64,000 bases of DNA from Dactylis glomerata (lineage: Eukaryota; Streptophyta; Magnoliopsida; Poales; Poaceae): positions 933,537-997,536 of the forward strand of contig QXEO01000235.1 of the NCBI GenBank assembly GCA_007115705.1, written 5' to 3'. A program made the position numbers and the translations under genes. The notes under the pieces are model-generated. The model saw only the letters and a list, made by a program, of their open reading frames with translations. It was not told the DNA's origin and ran no database searches. Each line of letters starts with the position of its first letter. Position 1 is the stretch's first letter. Shown here one piece after another: positions 58,650 through 64,000 of the stretch.

Positions 58650-58969
58650 TGTCATGCCCTAAGGAATTAAGAGAAGCATAATTGCAAGAAATTAAGGAAT
58701 TTAGTCTAGAACTGAAGGATTTGCATTGCAACTAGGGTTCCAACTGAAGGTTTGTTACAGGAAAAGAGTATGTGTCTGTATTGTCTTTCGACAGTTTCTT
58801 AACAGGAAATTGATAGATCTCGTTACAAGGGTGCCTTCAGCTATATATAGCCGGGACGAATTTAACAGAACAATAACTAACGGAACGGTGAGCGATGCCA
58901 GGAGCTGAGTGAACCATTGGATGCGCCTTGATTCATCTTGGCCATTGGACTGGAACTCAGGGACTGACA
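58650..58969 (-). repeat. 5' LTR of the Reina-like element, 320 bp
   Basis: Minus strand from TGTCAGTCCCTGAG at 58969 to ...GGGCATGACA at 58650; the ends share inverted TGTCA/TGACA. A TATA box (CTATATATAG at 58841-58850) lies within. The leader between it and gag contains GCCGCCGCCAA repeats at about 58478-58530. Confidence 0.88.
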
Positions 58970-59283
58970 GCCCATGGACGGACACGGTAAGGTCCCTTGC
59001 CGCCGCCTCCTAGTACCTGAGATGCGCCTCGTTGGTGATTCCCCCGCCTCCGCAGCCGACGCAGGATACCTTGCTGGCCTCGGCCTCCTCCTCTCACCTA
59101 GAACCTCACCGAGAAGATCTTCTCGTTGCCAGCGTTGCCGGCGACGAGGCCCATGGACGGACACGGTAAGGTCCCTTGCCACCGCCTCCTAGTACCTGAG
59201 ATGCGCCTCGTTGGTGATTCCCCCGCCTCCGCAGCCGACGCAGGATACCTTGCTGGCCTCGGCCTCCTCCTCTCACCTAGAAC
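58970..59283 (-). repeat. 179-bp array, partial unit 3 and full unit 4
   Basis: Unit 3 starts mid-unit (CCCATGGACGGACACGG at 58971). Unit 4 runs 59105-59283, exactly 179 bp, after which unique sequence starts. On the minus strand unit 4 contains ATG at 59154 and 15 codons (MGLVAGNAGNEKIFS) before GTGAG. Confidence 0.9.
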
Positions 59284-59487
59284 CAGCAGGTACGTCGACG
59301 CCAGCGATCGCCGTAGGGCAGCTGCGCCAGCAAGATCCTATCGCCGTTCCCCTTTCTCTCGCTCCCAAAACCGTCCGCGGCCTATCCGGAAAAAAAAACA
59401 GGCGGAGTGGGCTCCTCGAACAGCTAACCCCACGACCATGGAAAGAAACCGTCAATGTATAAAGGAAAAAAAAGAAAAATATGATGC
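59284..59487. other. unassigned flank of the array
   Basis: GC-rich, then A-rich. If the array units are first exons on the minus strand this would be their promoter side; no clear TATA box or known motif was seen. Confidence 0.35.
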
Positions 59488-59613
59488 TGGGTCGAGCCGC
59501 ATCGGTTCGCTGCAGTACGTCGGTACGGCTCGGTATATAGATCCGGGTGCAGGGTCGAGCCGCATCGGTTCGCTGCAGTACGTCGTTACGGCTCGGTATA
59601 TAGATCCGGGTAC
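59488..59613. repeat. 63-bp tandem duplication
   Basis: GGTCGAGCCGCATCGGTTCG and the following 40 bases, ending TATATAGATCCGGGT(G/A)CA, occur twice in tandem with two or three differences. Confidence 0.9.
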
Positions 59614-59634
59614 AGAATTACTTATTCTGTACCC
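59608..59634. repeat. 11-bp perfect inverted repeat beside (TA)n
   Basis: GGGTACAGAAT, loop TACTT, ATTCTGTACCC. A palindromic end next to a TA microsatellite (from 59655), similar in arrangement to the micron-like element at 40005. Confidence 0.9.
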
Positions 59635-59651
59635 AGGGGGTCTAATAGAGT

Positions 59652-59654
<3 letters not shown>

Positions 59655-59688
<34 letters not shown>
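59655..59688. repeat. (TA)17 microsatellite, left flank of Helitron C
   Basis: TA repeat interrupted at 59689 by the Helitron 5' end; the repeat resumes at 61452. Confidence 0.92.
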
Positions 59689-59691
<3 letters not shown>

Positions 59692-61451
59692 ACTAATAAT
59701 ATTGCTACAGGTATGGTCCGTGGCTCGCAAGTACGCTTTCAATCCACCAAAACTACGCTTTCATATGTCGTAGCTAATCCTGGTGCATGTTTCTCTTTGT
59801 ACGTTTACTTTACGTTTTCGTCGTCAATGCAATCTATGTTGGTTTCTGTTCGAAACACCATGAAGGAATCCATGAGCGACACGCCCCAGCCTCCTCCTCA
59901 TATAGAGTCAGGGAACGATCAGAAATCCAAGCGGCACGCGGTGCCAAGTTTGGCAAGGGGCGGGTTAGCTATCGCATCTATGGTGGTGCTCCAATACGGC
60001 GGCATGGCGATATCAATGGAGATGTCCAGCGGTGGAGATTGTTCGACGGCAGGATGAAGCCAAATTTTTGCGTTCCTGCATAGCCGGCTGGATGCGGCGC
60101 GACGGCCCTCTATAGGGGAGATCTCCCGCAGAAGGAGGACGGAGCAGGGCGTGGTGGTGCATGCCCGCAGGTGTTCCTGCACACAGGGCCTGCCGGCCAG
60201 GGCGAGCAAGAGCTATGCATCGGGGAAGTCTGTCGCCTCTCTTCTACATTATTGTAATCGGTCGGTGTACGAGCGCCGAACCTGGCGCACGCGGGAGATG
60301 CAGCGACAACAAAGGTTGGCTTCGACTGCTCGAGGTGTAGCATGGGTACGAAGTTGTCGTCGGAGACAACAGAGATGAGTGCACGGAGGAAGAGGGAGTT
60401 CTCCTATTCGGAGTGGTGTCGTGCTACTGTTCGGCCGGCGGTCACGAGGTGAATGAAACGCCGCCGTAAGGGGCAGGGCGGCGTCTGCCTTCGAAGCCAT
60501 GCCCGGGATGCATCCGCGATCATGCCTGTGGCGGGTCAGTGGTGCACTGGTGGCCATGCCCATTGCGTGCTGCTGTCGACTCCTGGCCGCTCCAGACTGG
60601 CCTCTGCTGCTGAAGTGTCCTACGCGGGTGTGCTGTGTTGACGTACGGTACGGGATTGAAAGGTCTGATGTAGGCATGACCTGAAGAGGCTCTGCTCGGC
60701 TTGCCTTGCCACCGGCTGCCGGCCGCCAGCGGCGCGTGTGCCCAGGTTCGAATTTGACATTCAGTAGCATGGCTTACAAGGTGCTCATGTGCGTGGACCA
60801 AGAGAGCACCAGCTGGTGTGCAGGCGAAGCAGAGGGGAGACGCGGCGGCAAGCTTCCAGATCTCCGGCAACCACGAGTATCTTAGTTATTCAGCAAAAAC
60901 AGCCCCAATCGTTACCGCAAGGTATTTTATTGCGAGGAATCTAGGCATGTGTTTAGATGAGCATCGATAAATTTCCTAAATGGATTCCGATTTTATCCCC
61001 TCATTTAAATTACATTTGTATCACATATTGTTTTATGCAAGTGTAAATATAAATTTTAAAATTTGCCTGGACAAATCCAAATTACCAATTATATTAGAAG
61101 GAGAAAAAAGAAATATAATAGGAAAATATAAAGCACTGCTTAGAAAGTGATATTTGTTTGTACAAATATCTTAGAACCTACAATTGGTTGGAGAGTATTA
61201 TCTATTTTAAATAATGGTTCTATCAAAGGCCCGATGTCCTTATGGTGCTGCGAGATATTTGAACAAAAAATATGACTTTTGTGTTCTTTCATGTACGTTA
61301 TTTGTAGTAATTTTTACTAAATTACATTTCGACTAAGGAAATTAGAATCATACTATTATTGACATAATATATAGTAGTAGTTTTTTTTCTGTGCTTGTGT
61401 TTACACGTAAGACATGTATTGACCCGTTGCAACGTACGGGTATTGTGCTAG
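59689..61451 (+). mobile_element. Helitron C, 1.76 kb, inserted in a TA microsatellite
   Basis: Starts TCTACTAATAATATTGC after A (59688) and ends with hairpin CCCGTTGCAACGTACGGG (61425-61442 approx.), TATTGTG, CTAG (61448-61451) before T. TA repeats lie on both sides, (TA)17 and (TA)7, so removing the element restores one continuous microsatellite, consistent with insertion between A and T without duplication. No Rep/helicase gene. The GC-rich interior (59870-60880) gives overlapping ORFs on both strands, none recognised; they may be captured fragments. Confidence 0.8.
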
Positions 61452-61465
61452 TATATATATATATA
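61452..61465. repeat. (TA)7, right flank of Helitron C
   Basis: Continuation of the TA microsatellite after the Helitron 3' end. Confidence 0.9.
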
Positions 61466-62833
61466 GAGTGTGGATGTAATACAATAGCAAACCCCAGTGG
61501 ATGGAATCAGAACCCTTCAGTTGCATCAAGATCCGCACTTTTTCTAATAAAGGGAGCCAATTTCCTTAGTTTCTACAATTCAGCTTACCAAAGAGGCAAA
61601 GGGGAGCGTTGCCTTTCCTCTGACACGGTACCTAATTAGGAAACCTACTCTAGCCTATCCTTCTGATGTGGTGCAGCTTTTTCCATGAAATCTGGCCAGG
61701 CTGGGTTGGCTTTTAGCCTCACGTGAGTGTTTTAAGCATATGGATGGCTCGCTTTGGTGCCTCTTTTGACGTAACGGGAAAATTCAAATTGAATCCAACA
61801 GTTAAAACATAGCTCTGCGCGCATCAAATAAAACTGTTACGTTCTACTGTCTGGGCCCACCATGTGCCATCGACTTTGAAAGCGTGGCAGGGCCAAGCAC
61901 ATCACCGGAAATTAGCACAGCGCTCGAAACCAATCGGAACAAAGAACAAACTAAAATAAGTTTTACTGGTTAATAATACAACACCAGACTGTTTGTAACA
62001 CAAATAGCCAAATAATCAAGCAATTAGCTGACACGCCAATCCACGTCAAAGTAACAAAACACATTGCAACTAACAGATGTATCAGCTAGCCGATGCAGAC
62101 CCTAATCACCAAGCGCCTCTTGGCATAAATGATTGCAGCTCGCAGTGTTCTGAGCAGGAAAGAGACACAGATCAAGTACAAACATGATTTGAGTAGCCCT
62201 TAACAAAACTGTACCAACGAAAATCTTGACAAACTCACCTGAACTAAAAGGTTGGTCGCATTTGATCTGTCCTTGGATATGATTAAAACAAGAGCCACAC
62301 ATGTTAGGAAAGGGTGCGTGAGCAAAATGTGCAATAGTTCTAGAAGTTGCCAACAAAGGTTCTAGTTCAGACAGTGCCTAGAGAGAAAAGCACCCATGTT
62401 GGTATTTTTCCCTACGAAAGAACATCACTTATTATAGCAAAATATCTATGCTAGTAATGTTTGAACTTTGAAATTGAAATCCAGTACCTAGTTCAAACTT
62501 CAAACATGGAGTACTACTATCTGAAGCATGGAAACTGAATCCTCCTCCACAAAATGATGTGACCCTCTCGTTAGCGGCTAACAAAAAGAAACTGACAAAA
62601 AAATGCAGTTACAATATTTGTAGATATAGAAAAGAGAAAATTTACAGAAATCTAAATTATAATAAAGAAAACGGGATATGGGGAATAGCCCTACTGAGCT
62701 ATCTATCTAGTTTCCTGCTACAGAAACAGAAACATGAGGAACTTGTGTGCCATCAGCCTGTCATAGCCAGTGGGCTGGCTGAACTCACAGATCGGCACAT
62801 CCCACAGCAGGTGAAAGATCATATCGAGCCCCA
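61466..62833. other. spacer without recognisable genes
   Basis: Short ORFs (62102-62356 minus, 62559-62849 plus) have no familiar motif. No element ends identified. Confidence 0.5.
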
Positions 62834-64000
62834 TGTGTGGTTTTGGTAATTAATGACAATCCCTATGGACTAATGGTTGCATTGAGTTATATGTGTAGGA
62901 CTTGTCCATAGACAATGCTTGAACCATTTGTTGGAGTCAAGGTTGTAAGAAGAAGATTATGTGTTGACCAAGGTGTTATTCAAGGAGTGATCCAAAGATT
63001 GGTCTTAAGGGAGTTGAGCTTATCTCAAGTGTGTCTTGAAGAATAAGATTGAGTGTGCTCTCATGTCTATCCTCAAGACACCATCATTATGGAGAAAGAA
63101 GAATTGATTCGAGGATTGATCAAGTCAAAGCGCAAGTTCAAGATGAGCAACTAGAAGAGAACATATGCTTGAAGCTTGCCATCTATATTGTGATCATGGA
63201 TATGTGAAGATATGCTTAAAGAGAGTCTCTTCCATAGTAGAGTATGGGGGAGCAATCCGCAAGACTTCACAAAGCAAGCTCAATCAAGAAAGGTGGTCCA
63301 ACTTGAGAAGATCAAGATCGTCTTTATCCACCTCAAGTGGAATGCTCAAGGCAAAGGTATGATAGTGTTAGGGTTTCTTTCTTACCGGTCTCATGGTGTT
63401 TGTTGTGAGACCGGGTTATAGGATCGGTAGCCGTACTATCAAGAGGGGCTCTCGAGTGAGTAACTTAATTGTATCGTTCGGAGAGAGCTCAAACCTTTGC
63501 ATACTTGGCATCATCTTTCTTGGTTCTTATTTGGGTTTTATCCATGTGAGGTTCTAGAGCTTGTGGTTATTTCCATGACAAGCTCTAGCTCATCAAAAAC
63601 GGATTTCACATGAAGCTCTTATTGCGTTTTTGATGTTTGGAGGTTTTACCGGTTTGCCTTCAAAGAGAGGTCAAACCTTTCATCATTTGGTTTTATACTC
63701 CCTTGTTGGACTATGATGTTTCTATGGATGAAGTTGTAGAGCTCGTTGTGGTGATTCCAACGAGCCCAAGATCATCGAAAACGGAGTCCGGATGAAAAAA
63801 GTTATCACCGTTTTCGTATTGCAGTTTCTGCTCGGCGTCACCCAGTAAGGGGGGCGGATATTCCGGCCAGGGGGGGGGCGGATTATCCGGCCTGGGAGCG
63901 AAAATTTCGTTTCGGAATTTCTGCTAAGGACTTTGGTCGGCGTCACCCAGTATAGGGGGCGGATAATCCGGCCTGGGGGGCGGATAATCCGGCCAGCCGG
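62834..64000 (+). mobile_element. start of an LTR, probably copia type (runs off the window)
   Basis: TGTGTGGTTTTGGTAATTAA at 62834 followed by TGACAATCCCTATGGAC... is a start I associate with long LTRs of grass copia elements, possibly the SIRE/Maximus lineage. The following 1.1 kb (AAG-rich, CTTGAAG/TCAAG motifs, no ORF) fits a long U3. Neither the LTR end nor any coding domain is in the window, so class is inference from memory of the terminal sequence. Confidence 0.5.
63845..64000. repeat. GGGGCGGATAATCCGGCC tandem repeat at the window edge
   Basis: At least five copies of a unit of about 20 bp around the near-palindrome GGCGGATAATCCGGCC, some separated by about 75 bp containing CTCGGCGTCACCCAGTA, which itself is repeated (63833 and 63938). 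Continues past the window. Confidence 0.85.

Larger units (their letters stand above)
53706..58969 (-). mobile_element. Reina-like gypsy chromovirus, 3' end missing
   Basis: Minus-strand order: LTR (58969-58650), primer-binding site (58647-58635), leader, gag-protease-RT-RNase H-integrase, cut at 53706. A short LTR (320 bp), iMet primer and gag-pol in one frame suggest the Reina clade; the chromodomain that would confirm a chromovirus is exactly what is missing. The right border is LTR against a partial 179-bp unit (GCCCATGG); the left border is coding sequence against CTGGCCTC, so there is no target duplication and no 3' LTR. Confidence 0.88.

Noticed and set aside
1..64000. CRISPR arrays, rRNA genes, organelle-derived inserts
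   Set aside because: No regularly spaced direct repeats with unique spacers, no rRNA-like or plastid/mitochondrial gene sequence recognised on reading.

Overview
The window looks like repeat-dense intergenic DNA of a large-genome grass, most likely Pooideae/Triticeae. The evidence is nested Ty3/gypsy elements, Stowaway (CTCCCT... ends, TA duplication) and Tourist/Harbinger MITEs (TTA duplication), CACTA, Mutator-type and Helitron elements, a tRNA-derived SINE, and one grass-type five-exon gene. I found no bacterial, organellar or CRISPR features. I see one credible intact host gene, a secreted expansin-like A protein at 35020-37772, with a TATA box about 165 bp upstream of the ATG and a Stowaway MITE in its third intron.

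Layout: (1) 1-10959 is an old gypsy complex. A minus-strand element (PBS at 5017-5028, an ORF upstream of gag, gag and protease, all decayed) has a long minus-strand LTR at its right. At its left, its protease gene is cut by the exact 3' end of a related LTR in the opposite orientation. A 962-bp Harbinger derivative sits inside the right LTR. (2) 11456-20570 holds two minus-strand Helitrons joined head to tail, carrying a SINE with an 18-bp target duplication, a Tourist MITE and several short tandem duplications. (3) 20571-22445 is mixed transposon debris with a minisatellite, one orphan CACTA end and a 125-codon ORF. (4) 22446-26525 is a 4.1-kb non-autonomous CACTA element containing a hAT-type MITE. 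(5) 28208-29280 is a long-TIR Mutator-like element, 30328-30596 a Tourist MITE and 31567-33353 a 5'-truncated LINE. (6) 34850-38100 is the expansin-like gene. (7) 39943-40445 is a micron-like element set between (TA)n tracts. (8) 43015-59283 is a 179-bp tandem array broken by a complete, young Athila-type element (43181-53532, TSD TCCTC) and a 3'-truncated minus-strand Reina-like gypsy element (53706-58969). (9) 59689-61451 is a Helitron inserted within a (TA)n microsatellite. (10) From 62834 to the end is the start of another LTR, probably copia-type, with a GC-rich repeat at the window edge.

The retrotransposon genes work as units. In the Athila element, gag-protease, RT, RNase H and integrase lie in one reading frame with two in-frame TAG codons, followed by a small separate coiled-coil ORF. 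In the Reina-like element, gag-protease-RT-RNase H-integrase is continuous except for a single homopolymer frameshift. No element here is shown to be autonomous. Coordinates of TE ends are from my own reading of inverted repeats and target duplications; family and clade names are from recognisable motifs and were not checked against a database.
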